DNA of 64,000 nt from Sphingobium xanthum. GTDB taxonomy: Bacteria; Pseudomonadota; Alphaproteobacteria; Sphingomonadales; Sphingomonadaceae. Position 1 is the stretch's first letter; each line of letters opens with the position of its first letter. The notes beneath the pieces were generated by a model. That model was not told where the DNA came from, did no database searches, and saw nothing but the letters and a program-made list of their open reading frames with translations. Where the stretch lies: assembly GCF_019737615.1 (NCBI RefSeq), contig NZ_JAHKKS010000001.1, forward strand, positions 583,223 through 647,222, given 5' to 3'. Positions 23,023 to 31,226 of the stretch are shown here, in pieces. The position numbers were made by a program, and so were the translations under genes.

Positions 23023-23985
23023 TCAGGCGCGCGCAGCCGATCCGAAACGGCCGTGACGCTGATATTGCTCCAGCCAGGCCGGAGCGAGCGCGGCCATCGG
23101 CGCGGGGCGAATGCCGAATGTGTCGAAGCCCTTCGCGCCGGGCGAGACGACATTGTCGCTCAGCAGCATGAAGAATTGATCGCGCGTGATCGGCGCACCG
23201 GGGAGGAAGCCGGTGACGGTTGCGAGCGCCTTGGCCGCGCCATCCGGCACCGGCAGGAAATTGCATTCGCGGCCGATCTGCGCTGCGATCCACTTATTGA
23301 TCTCGGCCAGCGTGATCACGTCCGGGCCGCCCAATTCATATGTCTCGCCGCCATGCTTGCCCGGTTCGGCGACAGCCAGGGCGATCGCCTTGGCAACGTC
23401 GCCGACATGGACCGGCTGGAAGCGCGTTGTCCCGCGAATGACGGGCACGATATGAACGAGCGGCACAGATGCGCCGGTCGCGATCAGCTGGGCGAAGCGG
23501 TTGGTGAAGCCGTCGTCCCGGCCGAAGATGATCGACGGCCGGATGATCGTCGCCTTGGGGAAGGCCGCGCGCACGGCCGCTTCGCCCTGCGCCTTGGTCT
23601 TGCCATAGCCGGAGAGGCTGCCGATGTCCGCACCGATTGCCGAGATCTGCACGAGCGCGTCGAGGCCGGCGGCCCTGGCCGCGAGCGCGATGTTTTCGGC
23701 GCCGACGACATGGGCCGCCCTGAAGTCGCCCTTCAGCAGGCCGACCAGATTGACTGCGGCGGCCGCGCCCTGCAGCGCGGCGGCGACCTGATCGGGATCA
23801 GTGATATCGACGGAGACGAATTGCGTTTGGCCCATATTGCCGAGCGAGCGCACCGACATGGCGAGGCGAGGCGTGCGCTGAGCGATCCGCACGCGATAGC
23901 CGCGGGACAGAAGTTCCTGCGCGACCTGCCGGCCGACGAAGCCGCCGCCGCCAAATATAACTACCGGCTTGTCCGTTGCAGTCAT
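23023..23985 (-). CDS. NDUFA9-like NAD(P)-dependent epimerase/dehydratase
   Basis: Atypical short-chain dehydrogenase related to the mitochondrial complex I accessory subunit NDUFA9. It has 320 residues. The Rossmann glycine motif is VVIFGGGGFVGRQVAQEL at about 9-26. A YGKTK stretch (LSGYGKTKAQGE) stands at the catalytic Tyr-x3-Lys position. FQPVHVGDVAKAIALAV and ETYELGGPDVITLAEI are typical of the family. In alphaproteobacteria such proteins are thought to bind nucleotide and assist respiratory complex or ubiquinone-related functions, but that is inference here. It lies upstream of uppP on the same strand. Confidence 0.9.
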   Translation of the reverse strand: MTATDKPVVIFGGGGFVGRQVAQELLSRGYRVRIAQRTPRLAMSVRSLGNMGQTQFVSVDITDPDQVAAALQGAAAAVNLVGLLKGDFRAAHVVGAENIALAARAAGLDALVQISAIGADIGSLSGYGKTKAQGEAAVRAAFPKATIIRPSIIFGRDDGFTNRFAQLIATGASVPLVHIVPVIRGTTRFQPVHVGDVAKAIALAVAEPGKHGGETYELGGPDVITLAEINKWIAAQIGRECNFLPVPDGAAKALATVTGFLPGAPITRDQFFMLLSDNVVSPGAKGFDTFGIRPAPMAALAPAWLEQYQRHGRFGSAARA

Positions 23986-24108
23986 CGCGTCATTCCCTGG
24001 TCACTGGCACCTGACGGTCCATTGCATCAGTGACGGGCGCAAGACAACTGCTGGATGCACGTCTTCACCGCATGCGGGGGCATGACGGCGAGCGGCTGCG
24101 GAGAAGCC

Positions 24109-25887
24109 TCAGACCCTCTTCCGCCCGTGGCGCGAAATGAATTCCAGGACGCTGGCGTTGAATGCATCGGGCTGTTCCCAATAGGCCGCGTGACCGGCTT
24201 CCTCGATCACGCGCAGTTCCCAATTGGGGAATTTGTTGCTGAACAGGCGCTGGAGCGCCGGGGATGGCCCCATGTCCGTGTCGCCGGTCTGGAGGAGGAT
24301 CGGCAGCGTCATCGCGCCGAAGGTCTTCCAGTTGCGGTCCGCCCCCCAGGGTTGACCCGTCTGCCAGCCGTTCGGGTGAGCCAGATGTTCCAGTAATTGC
24401 CAGGTTGCGAGTCCCTCGGGATTGCCCGCACGATAGGATGCGCCGACCTCGCCGAACTCGACCGGCACATTGGTCTGGCCGGCGGGACCGCGGCCGAGAT
24501 TGGCCATGAATTGCAGATAGTCCGGTTCGCTGGGGAGCAGGATGCTGCCCGATACGATCACCGAGTGGAGCCGCTCGGGGTGCGCGATGGAGTAAGCGAT
24601 GGCCGTGCAGCCGCCCGCCGCGCAGCCGACGATGTGCGTCTTGTCGACCTTCAGATAGTCGAGCAGCTTGTTGAGATCGTCGGCGGCCGAGCCCGGATCG
24701 TCGGCCGGGCCTTTCTCGGTCTTGAAGAAACCGCGCTGCGACCAGGCGATGACGCGATAACCTTTCTTGGCGAAGAAGGGCTGCTGATAGGCCCAGCACT
24801 CGCTGCTCTGCGACCAGGGATGGCAGAACACGATCGTTTCACCGTCGCCACCCGTGTCCCAGTGCCAGATGGGCACGGGCTTGGTATCGGCCCAGCCGGC
24901 TTTGGCGGGCACCTGCTCGGGCACGGGCACCTTCTCCCAGACCTTGACCGGACCGCTCACGATGGCGGGCATCGCCGCCCTGGATGAGGACGGGACGTTC
25001 CAAGGCTGTTTGGCCGGCACGACAGGGGGCGGGGGGAGCGACCGGCCGCCACGGTTGCGGCGCAGGAAATCGAGCAGCACCGCGTTGAAGGCGTCGGGCT
25101 GTTCCCAATAGGCCGAGGTGCCGGCCTCGTCGATCACGGCCAGTTCGCGTTTCGGGAGATATTGCGCGACCAGACGGTTGTGCGCGGCGCTCGAATAATG
25201 GTCGGCATCGCCGGTCAGCAGCATGACGGGCAGATCGAGCGTCCGCAGCCGCGCCCATGTCAACGGTTGTGCGCCGGCGGGCTGGGTGACGGCGGATGCA
25301 GTCGGGTGCGCCGCGCCGGCCATCTCGGCCCAGGCCTTGACGCCGGCCGCATTGGCGCCGCGATAGCCGGGGCCGATATCGGCGAATGTTACCGGCGTAT
25401 TGTGGTTGGCGGGGAGCCAGACGCGCTTGTCCATGCCGCGATAATCCTCCTCGGCGACGCCGAGACGCGCGCCGGCGAGGATGAGCGCGCGGACGCGCTT
25501 CGGGTTTTCCAGCGCGAAATGTGTGACGACGGCGCCGCCCTCGGCCGAGCCGACGAGATGGGCGCGGTCGATCTTGAGGACGTCGAGCAGCCTGGCGAGG
25601 TCACTGGCGGCCGTACCCGTGTCGCCTTCCGGGCCGCGCTCGCTGCGATGGGTGCCGCGCCGCGACCAGCCGATCACGCGATAGCCTGCCTTGGCCAGGA
25701 CGGGCTGCTGATATTTCCAGCAATCGGCGCCTTGTGCCGCCGGGTGATTGAGGACCACGACCTCGCCGTTGCCGCCGGTGTCCCAATACCAGAGCTTTGC
25801 CGCGCCGATATTGGCGGTACCCTCCTTGGCGGAGGCCTGTTTCGGCACAGCGATCGGGGTCCAGGGATCTGCGGGGGTCGCGCTCAT
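24109..25887 (-). CDS. tandem alpha/beta-hydrolase-fold protein lacking both nucleophiles
   Basis: A 592-residue fusion of two similar alpha/beta-hydrolase domains (about 20-280 and 325-590) joined by a proline-rich linker. The repeats share the same landmarks: WYWDTGGNGE / WHWDTGGDGE, GYRVIGWSRRGTHRSERGP / GYRVIAWSQRGFFKTEKGP, and AYWEQPDAFNA in both. At the nucleophile elbow the usual GxSxG serine is alanine in both (VGSAEGG, Ala115; VGCAAGG, Ala423). The catalytic His is kept only in the second domain (EEAGHAAYW, His566) and is Thr257 in the first. The acidic residue loops (TGDADH, TGDTDM) remain. No signal peptide is seen. It is therefore unlikely to be a standard serine hydrolase; a binding, lyase or cofactor-free role is possible. 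It stands alone between uppP/NDUFA9 and the urcA gene. Confidence 0.85.
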   Translation of the reverse strand: MSATPADPWTPIAVPKQASAKEGTANIGAAKLWYWDTGGNGEVVVLNHPAAQGADCWKYQQPVLAKAGYRVIGWSRRGTHRSERGPEGDTGTAASDLARLLDVLKIDRAHLVGSAEGGAVVTHFALENPKRVRALILAGARLGVAEEDYRGMDKRVWLPANHNTPVTFADIGPGYRGANAAGVKAWAEMAGAAHPTASAVTQPAGAQPLTWARLRTLDLPVMLLTGDADHYSSAAHNRLVAQYLPKRELAVIDEAGTSAYWEQPDAFNAVLLDFLRRNRGGRSLPPPPVVPAKQPWNVPSSSRAAMPAIVSGPVKVWEKVPVPEQVPAKAGWADTKPVPIWHWDTGGDGETIVFCHPWSQSSECWAYQQPFFAKKGYRVIAWSQRGFFKTEKGPADDPGSAADDLNKLLDYLKVDKTHIVGCAAGGCTAIAYSIAHPERLHSVIVSGSILLPSEPDYLQFMANLGRGPAGQTNVPVEFGEVGASYRAGNPEGLATWQLLEHLAHPNGWQTGQPWGADRNWKTFGAMTLPILLQTGDTDMGPSPALQRLFSNKFPNWELRVIEEAGHAAYWEQPDAFNASVLEFISRHGRKRV

Positions 25888-26050
25888 TCACCTCTCCTCA
25901 ATCTTTTCTCGATGGCCGGCGGATTTTTTTCGCTCCGTTCTTTTTGCCTTTGCGGACTGCAAGTTATGCAAGCGATCCGGGTGCGGAAGCCGGGCAATGC
26001 TGTCTTCTATGTGTCATGAAGTCGCGGAGTATCGGCTCGGTCCGGAAGGC

Positions 26051-26066
26051 GCCACCGGCCGGTGGC
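26051..26066. repeat. 16-base perfect palindrome
   Basis: GCCACCGGCCGGTGGC, self-complementary with no spacer, about 165 bases upstream of the hydrolase-like gene's start. It could be an operator or the stem of a small hairpin. Confidence 0.5.
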
Positions 26067-26300
26067 AAGTTCGCCGGTATTACCCGACGGCGCTTGCTCG
26101 GGGCGGTAAACTTCGTTGATTGCCACATAATCCTTTATTTATAGAGGCTTGATTGATTTTCAGCGTAATATTCTGGCCCTGTTCCAGATGCGCGAAGGAG
26201 GTCCGATCCGCCACGAACTGCAAGTGATTTTTTCTGAGTATAGTATGACGGCACGCGCACGGTGCGCTGGATTGCAAGGCGAGCAATCGCGTTAAAAAAA

Positions 26301-26336
26301 TGTTGCGCAACATAGCCTGTTGCCGCGGCGCAACAT
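26301..26336. promoter_or_regulatory. paired TGTTGC/GCAACA inverted repeats, candidate operator
   Basis: Two inverted repeats with the same half-site: TGTTGCGCAACA (26301-26312) and TGTTGC-CGCGGC-GCAACA (26319-26336), followed downstream by single GCAACA copies at 26386 and 26419. Repeated half-sites ahead of urcA suggest a protein-binding region. Confidence 0.45.
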
Positions 26337-26410
26337 ACAAAAAATGGCTGATTTCTGCGATGCAGCGACGATTGTCCCTTGTCGGGCAACAGGCCGATCC
26401 TTATGTGCGC

Positions 26411-26438
26411 CGTCAAGCGCAACACAAAAAGCTTGACG
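26411..26438. promoter_or_regulatory. 8-base inverted repeat upstream of urcA
   Basis: CGTCAAGC and GCTTGACG separated by 12 bases, about 78 bases upstream of the urcA start. It would form a hairpin in RNA or serve as a repressor site in DNA. Confidence 0.4.
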
Positions 26439-26515
26439 GGCGATCCGACTGAAAACGGCGGCGCCCGATAAGAGCCAGCCACTTAGAAATAACCAGAGTC
26501 CGTAGGAGCATGTCC

Positions 26516-26827
26516 ATGAAGACCCTCGCCGCCAGCCTCGCCGCCGCCGCCCTGATCGCCGGTGCGACCCCCGCTCTCGCCAAGCCCCGCGAGAATGTCG
26601 AAGTCCGCGTCTCGACTGCGGGTATCAATTTCAACGACGCAGAGTCGGTCGCCAAGTTCCGTGCGCGCGTCGCCAGGGCCGTAGCTGACGTCTGCAATCC
26701 GGGCGACCGCGTCAATGCCGACATGGCGCCCGACTTCGCTTGCCGCAAGTCGATGGCGCAGACGAGCGAGACGCGCATCGCGGCGCTCCAGGCCAGGTCG
26801 AACGCGGCGATGGCTATCGTCGAATAA
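26516..26827 (+). CDS. UrcA-family secreted protein
   Basis: Small exported protein of the UrcA family, common in sphingomonads and caulobacters, function unknown. From ATG 26516 it has 103 residues. That start sits about seven bases after TAGGAG, better spaced than the ATG at 26510. The signal peptide runs to about residue 22 (ending TPALA). The mature part has the family's strand ENVEVRVSTAGINF, a helix, and two Cys (DVCNPGD and DFACRKS) that probably form a disulfide. It ends with a long terminator and is expressed alone from a repeat-rich upstream region. Confidence 0.9.
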   Translation: MKTLAASLAAAALIAGATPALAKPRENVEVRVSTAGINFNDAESVAKFRARVARAVADVCNPGDRVNADMAPDFACRKSMAQTSETRIAALQARSNAAMAIVE

Positions 26828-26881
26828 GATGGGCTCGCATAAGATCGGCGTCGAATAAGACGAACCAACAGTTCCCACGTG

Positions 26882-26922
26882 GCGGCGCGTTGCTCGGCGA
26901 GCAGCGCGCCGCTACTGTTTTT
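26882..26922 (+). terminator. intrinsic terminator of urcA
   Basis: A 14-base stem (26882-26895 with 26899-26912, one T/G wobble) and a 3-base loop, followed by TACTGTTTTT. It sits 55 bases after the urcA stop and just before the convergent RND pump gene. Confidence 0.8.
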
Positions 26923-26930
26923 GGGCCTGA

Positions 26931-29900
26931 TTATTCCGCCGGCTGCGCGGCGCCGCCCGCCGCTGCGCCGCGGCTCGCGATGAGATCTCGCAGCTTGCGG
27001 CTGATCGTCTCTGGCGACTGGGTGCCACGCGCCATGCGGCGATAGAGGATCGGCACGACATAGAGCGTGATGACGGTCGCGATGCTGACGCCGAACACGA
27101 TCACCCAGCCGATCGACGAGCGGGCAGCGGCGCCGGCGCCGTGGCTCAAGGCGAGCGGGAAGGCGCCGGCGACCGTGGCGATCGAGGTCATCAGGATCGG
27201 GCGGAGCCGGCGCGCGGAGGCTTCGCGAATGGCGGTCTCGATATCCTTGCCCTGATCGCGCAGCTGATTGGCATATTCGACGATCAGGATGCCGTTCTTC
27301 ACGGCGAGGCCGACCAACATGACGATGCCGATCTGGCTGAATAGATTGATCGTCGTGCCGGTGAGCGCGAGTCCGATGATGCCGCCCGCCACGCCGAGCG
27401 GCACGGCCGAGATGATCACGGCCGGATGGATGAAGCTCTCGAACTGCGCGGCAAGCAGCAGATAGATGACGATCACCGTCAGGCCGAAGGCGACCCAGAT
27501 GGATGCGCCAGTCTGCTTGAACGATTGGCTCTGGCCGCGATAGCCGATCGCCTGCACCTCGGGCGATCGCCCCGCCTCGTCCTCCAGGAAGGTGAGCGCC
27601 TTGCCCAGCGAATAGCCTGGCGAGAGGCCGCCGTTCAGCGTGATCGAGCGCATCTTGTTGAAGCGGCCTAGTTCGCGCGCCGTCGCCGCCTGGCGCGCGA
27701 TCACCAGATTGGAGAGCGGAATGAGTACGCCGGTGCCGCTGCGCACATAGACTTTCGACAGACCGGCCTCGTCATTGCGATTGAACGCCTCGGCCTGCAG
27801 GACGACATAATATTCCTCGCCGTCGCGAACATAGGTCGAGACGCGACGCGAGCCCATCATCGTCTGCAGCGCCTGGCTGACATCATCCACCGACACGCCA
27901 AGATCGCCTGCACGCTGCCGATCGACCTCGATGACCAGCTGCGGCTTGTTCTCCACATAGTCGGCGTCGAGATTGACGATCCCGGGATTGTCGCGAGCGG
28001 CATCGAGGATGCGGTCGCGCGCATTGGCCAGTTCGTCATAGCTGTTGCCGGCAATGACGAAGCTGACCGGCTGACTACCGCGCGCGAGACGATTCATGAC
28101 CACGGCGTTGCCGCGCACGGAAGGCAGATTGGCGAGCTTCGCGTTGACTTGCCGCGCAACGTCCTCCGACGTTTCGCTGCGCTCATCCCAATGCCGCATG
28201 AACATCGCGATCTGGCCGGTGTTGAAGTCCTCCGTCGGTCCGCCGCTCATGGGAACGCGCGCGTTCATGCCGCGCACCGGGCCCTTGCCGACCATCGGCA
28301 GCAGCATCTTCTCCATCTGCCCAGCATAAGCGTCGGCCTGCGCGAAGCTGGTGCCTTCCGGCGCGTTGAAGCGGACCTGCACTAGGCCGGCGTCCTCGGC
28401 GGGGGCGAGCTCCGCATCCAGCCCCCTGAACAGGAACGTCGCCACGGCAATAAGCGCAACCACGGCGAGAATGACGGGCAGCGGCCGCCGCAGCATACGG
28501 TCGAGCGTGCCGGCATAGCCATTCTCGGTGCGCGTCATCAGCCGATCGATGCGCGCCGTGAAGCCGCCCCGGTTGCTGTTCTTGAGCAGCTTCGAGCACA
28601 TCATCGGCGTCAGCGTCAGCGCGAGGATACCCGAACATGCGAGAGCGACGATCATGGCGACGGCGAGTTCGCGGAAGAGCAGACCCGTCTGGCCGGAAAG
28701 GAACATCACCGGCACGAACACCGCGCACACGACGAGGGTTGTCGCCATCACCGCGAAACCCACCTGCTTGGCGCCCGCATAAGCGGCGTAGAGCGGCTGC
28801 TCGCCCTCCTCGATGCGGTGATAGATATTCTCCAGCACGACGATGGCGTCATCGACGACCAGGCCGATCGCCAGAACACAGGCGAGGAGCGTCAGCAGAT
28901 TGATCGAATAGCCGGTCATCCACAGGACCGCGCAGGTCGCCAGCAGGCAGATCGGCACGGTGACCATCGGAATGATCGTTGCCCGCGCGCTGCCGAGGAA
29001 CAGGAACACCACGACGGTTACCAGCAGCGCGGCCTCGGCCAAGGTGGTCCACACGCCCTTGATGGCCTGCTCGATGAACAAGGTGCTGTCCATGCCGACC
29101 ATGATGTCGATGCCGGGCGGCAGATCCTTCTTGAGTTCCGCGATCGTGTCCTTGGCCGCCTGCGCGACGGCGAGCGTGTTCGCCCCGGACTGGCGCACGA
29201 TGCCGAGACCGACGCCGGTGCCGCCATTGTAGCGGAAGGTCGAATAGGGATTTTCGGGTCCTTCCTCGATCCGGGCGACGTCGCCGAGACGGACCTGGTA
29301 TCCGTCGGCGCCACGGCCGATCACGAGTCCCCTGAAGTCCTCCGGCGTCGTGAAGCCGCGCTGCACCCGCAAGGAGAGGTTCTGTGCGCGGGCCTCGATT
29401 CGGCCGGCGGGCAGCTCGACATTCTGACGGCGCAGCGCATTTTCCACGTCGCGCGGTGTGAGGCGCAGCGCGGCGAGCCGATCCGCATCCAGCCAGACGC
29501 GCATGGACGGTTTGGCGAGGCCCATGGCCTGGACCTGCGCGACGCCGTCGATGGTCGAAAGCCGATCGATGATGACACGCTGGACATAGTCGCCGAGCTT
29601 GGTCTTGTCCCACCCCGGCGCCATGACGGCGAAGAACATGATTGGCTGCGCATCGCTGTCCACCTTGCGCACTTCGGGCGGGAAGGCATCGATGGGCCGA
29701 TCAGCAGCGCCGGCCGAGACACGGTCGCGCACGTCGTTGGCGGCCGCATCGACATCTCGGCCCGCGCGGAACTCGATGTTGATGTTGGAGACGCCGTCGC
29801 GTGAGTTCGAACTGATCGTCTCGATGCCCTCGATGCCGGCAAGGCGCTGTTCGAGCGGCTGTGTGATCCGGCTCTCGATCACGCCGGCGTTCGCGCCGGT

Positions 29901-30053
29901 GTAGCGCGTTTCCACGGATACGATCGGCGGATCGGTGTCCGGATACTCGCGCACCGAGAGATTGAGGAAGCCGACAAGGCCGACGATGACAAGCAGCAGC
30001 GCAAATACCGCCGCGACGACAGGGCGCCGGACCGAGACGTCCGACAGGATCAT
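26931..30053 (-). CDS. RND (HAE1) efflux pump, inner-membrane permease
   Basis: Proton-driven tripartite efflux permease of the AcrB/MexB superfamily. It has 1040 residues, the family norm, with 12 transmembrane helices and two large periplasmic loops. The proton-relay Asp pair is in helix 4 (GLVVDDAIVVLENIYH, about residue 405). It begins ILSDVSVRRPVVAAVFALLL, and YPDTDPPIVSVETRYTGA marks the HAE1 group. Its start overlaps the stop of the membrane-fusion gene by four bases (ATGA). The pair lies at the distal end of a minus-strand run with a TonB receptor, RidA, two flavin oxidases and a cytochrome c, so its cargo may be a substrate or product of those enzymes. No outer-membrane factor gene is present. 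Confidence 0.96.
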   Translation of the reverse strand: MILSDVSVRRPVVAAVFALLLVIVGLVGFLNLSVREYPDTDPPIVSVETRYTGANAGVIESRITQPLEQRLAGIEGIETISSNSRDGVSNINIEFRAGRDVDAAANDVRDRVSAGAADRPIDAFPPEVRKVDSDAQPIMFFAVMAPGWDKTKLGDYVQRVIIDRLSTIDGVAQVQAMGLAKPSMRVWLDADRLAALRLTPRDVENALRRQNVELPAGRIEARAQNLSLRVQRGFTTPEDFRGLVIGRGADGYQVRLGDVARIEEGPENPYSTFRYNGGTGVGLGIVRQSGANTLAVAQAAKDTIAELKKDLPPGIDIMVGMDSTLFIEQAIKGVWTTLAEAALLVTVVVFLFLGSARATIIPMVTVPICLLATCAVLWMTGYSINLLTLLACVLAIGLVVDDAIVVLENIYHRIEEGEQPLYAAYAGAKQVGFAVMATTLVVCAVFVPVMFLSGQTGLLFRELAVAMIVALACSGILALTLTPMMCSKLLKNSNRGGFTARIDRLMTRTENGYAGTLDRMLRRPLPVILAVVALIAVATFLFRGLDAELAPAEDAGLVQVRFNAPEGTSFAQADAYAGQMEKMLLPMVGKGPVRGMNARVPMSGGPTEDFNTGQIAMFMRHWDERSETSEDVARQVNAKLANLPSVRGNAVVMNRLARGSQPVSFVIAGNSYDELANARDRILDAARDNPGIVNLDADYVENKPQLVIEVDRQRAGDLGVSVDDVSQALQTMMGSRRVSTYVRDGEEYYVVLQAEAFNRNDEAGLSKVYVRSGTGVLIPLSNLVIARQAATARELGRFNKMRSITLNGGLSPGYSLGKALTFLEDEAGRSPEVQAIGYRGQSQSFKQTGASIWVAFGLTVIVIYLLLAAQFESFIHPAVIISAVPLGVAGGIIGLALTGTTINLFSQIGIVMLVGLAVKNGILIVEYANQLRDQGKDIETAIREASARRLRPILMTSIATVAGAFPLALSHGAGAAARSSIGWVIVFGVSIATVITLYVVPILYRRMARGTQSPETISRKLRDLIASRGAAAGGAAQPAE

Positions 30054-31177
30054 GGCGCCGCGGCTTTCGGTGCGCTTCCGCCTGCGCGATCGGCCTTCGC
30101 GCCTTCCTCGCCTGACAGGCGCACGGTGCGGCCTTCGGATACTTTGATGACGCCTTCGGAGACCACCAAAGCGCCCTTGGGCAATCCGCTGACCTCGATT
30201 ACGCCATTGTCTCGCAAGCCGGTTCGGATCGGCGTGCGCTTCACCTTGCGCTCCCGATCCACCGTATAGACGTAGCGGTCTTCGCCCTCACTCAGCACCG
30301 CCGCCTCGGGGAGCGCCAGCGCGCTGCGTCGACCGGTCTCGATGCGCACGGTCAGCAGCATGCCCGGCTTGATGCGATTACCGGGATTGGGGAGAGTTGC
30401 GCGCACCATCACGGCGCGGCTCTGCGGATCGATCACCGGATCGATGACGCTGATCGTCCCCTCGATCGGCTGATCCGGAAAGGCGGATGCATAGGCCTTG
30501 ATCGGCAGGCCGGGGCGCAGCTGGGCGAGCTGCGTCTCGGGCACCGTGAAGTCCAGCTTGATACGCGAAATGTCGCTCACCGTGACGAGCGGCGTGCCAG
30601 TGTTGACGATGGCGCCTGCCGAGATGTTGCGGAGCGAGAGATAGCCGGCGAAGGGCGCGCGGATCATCCGGTCGCTGATCTGCGCCTGGACGCTTTCCTC
30701 CGATGCCCTGGCTTCGCTGAGCGCTGCGCGTTGCTGATCGAGTAGGGAGCGCGTGGCGAAGCCCTGCTTGCTGAGGCTCTTGATGCGTTCGAGCTGCGAG
30801 GCCGCTTCGCTCGCACTGGCGCGCGCGCCGGCAAGGGCGGCCTGTTCCTGCGCGTTGGAGAGCACGGCGAGCAACTGGCCACGGCGCACGTACATTCCGT
30901 CGTCGAACAGCAGCCGCTCGATGCGCTCGGTCACGTTCGCGGCGAGCGTCACCTGTTCATTGGCGCGGGCCGAGCCTACGGCCTGCAACTCGTCGCGAAA
31001 CACATAGGGCTGCGCATTGACTGCGGTCACCAGGGGCGGCGGGCGACGTTGTTCCTGCGTCTTCGCTTCGGAACAGGCGGATAGCTGTACCAGCGCCGGG
31101 AGCGCGAGGAGCGCCGCCCAGCCCGCAATGCGGGGGCTATTTCCGGCGATCCAGCGATGCCGGCGTTCTTGACTCAC
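30050..31177 (-). CDS. RND efflux membrane-fusion (periplasmic adaptor) lipoprotein
   Basis: Periplasmic adaptor linking the RND permease to an outer-membrane channel. I chose the GTG at 31177, preceded by AGGTGA; longer in-frame starts give unrelated sequence. The resulting 375 residues begin with a leader (RIAGWAALLALPALVQ) and lipobox LSAC, so the protein is probably lipid-anchored. The barrel-sandwich/biotinyl-like halves (LFDDGMYVRRGQLLAVL and RAPFAGYLSLRNISAGAIV) flank a coiled-coil hairpin rich in Ala/Glu/Arg. The beta-barrel and membrane-proximal domains follow, with PGMLLTVRIETG. Translation is coupled to the permease; the upstream flavin oxidase stops 49 bases before. Confidence 0.93.
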   Translation of the reverse strand: MSQERRHRWIAGNSPRIAGWAALLALPALVQLSACSEAKTQEQRRPPPLVTAVNAQPYVFRDELQAVGSARANEQVTLAANVTERIERLLFDDGMYVRRGQLLAVLSNAQEQAALAGARASASEAASQLERIKSLSKQGFATRSLLDQQRAALSEARASEESVQAQISDRMIRAPFAGYLSLRNISAGAIVNTGTPLVTVSDISRIKLDFTVPETQLAQLRPGLPIKAYASAFPDQPIEGTISVIDPVIDPQSRAVMVRATLPNPGNRIKPGMLLTVRIETGRRSALALPEAAVLSEGEDRYVYTVDRERKVKRTPIRTGLRDNGVIEVSGLPKGALVVSEGVIKVSEGRTVRLSGEEGAKADRAGGSAPKAAAP

Positions 31178-31226
31178 TTCGTCACCTACAGTCCCGGATA
31201 ACTTGACAAGTTTGCTACAAATCGGT

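Larger units (their letters stand above)
25888..26515. other. long AT-richer intergenic region with several inverted repeats
   Basis: A 628-base gap between the divergent hydrolase-like gene and urcA. No convincing coding frame is seen on either strand. GC drops from about 26,110 onward. It contains a 16-base palindrome (26051-26066), two neighbouring TGTTGC/GCAACA inverted repeats (26301-26336), further GCAACA copies at 26386 and 26419, and a CGTCAAGC/GCTTGACG hairpin (26411-26438) close to the urcA start. Confidence 0.55.
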
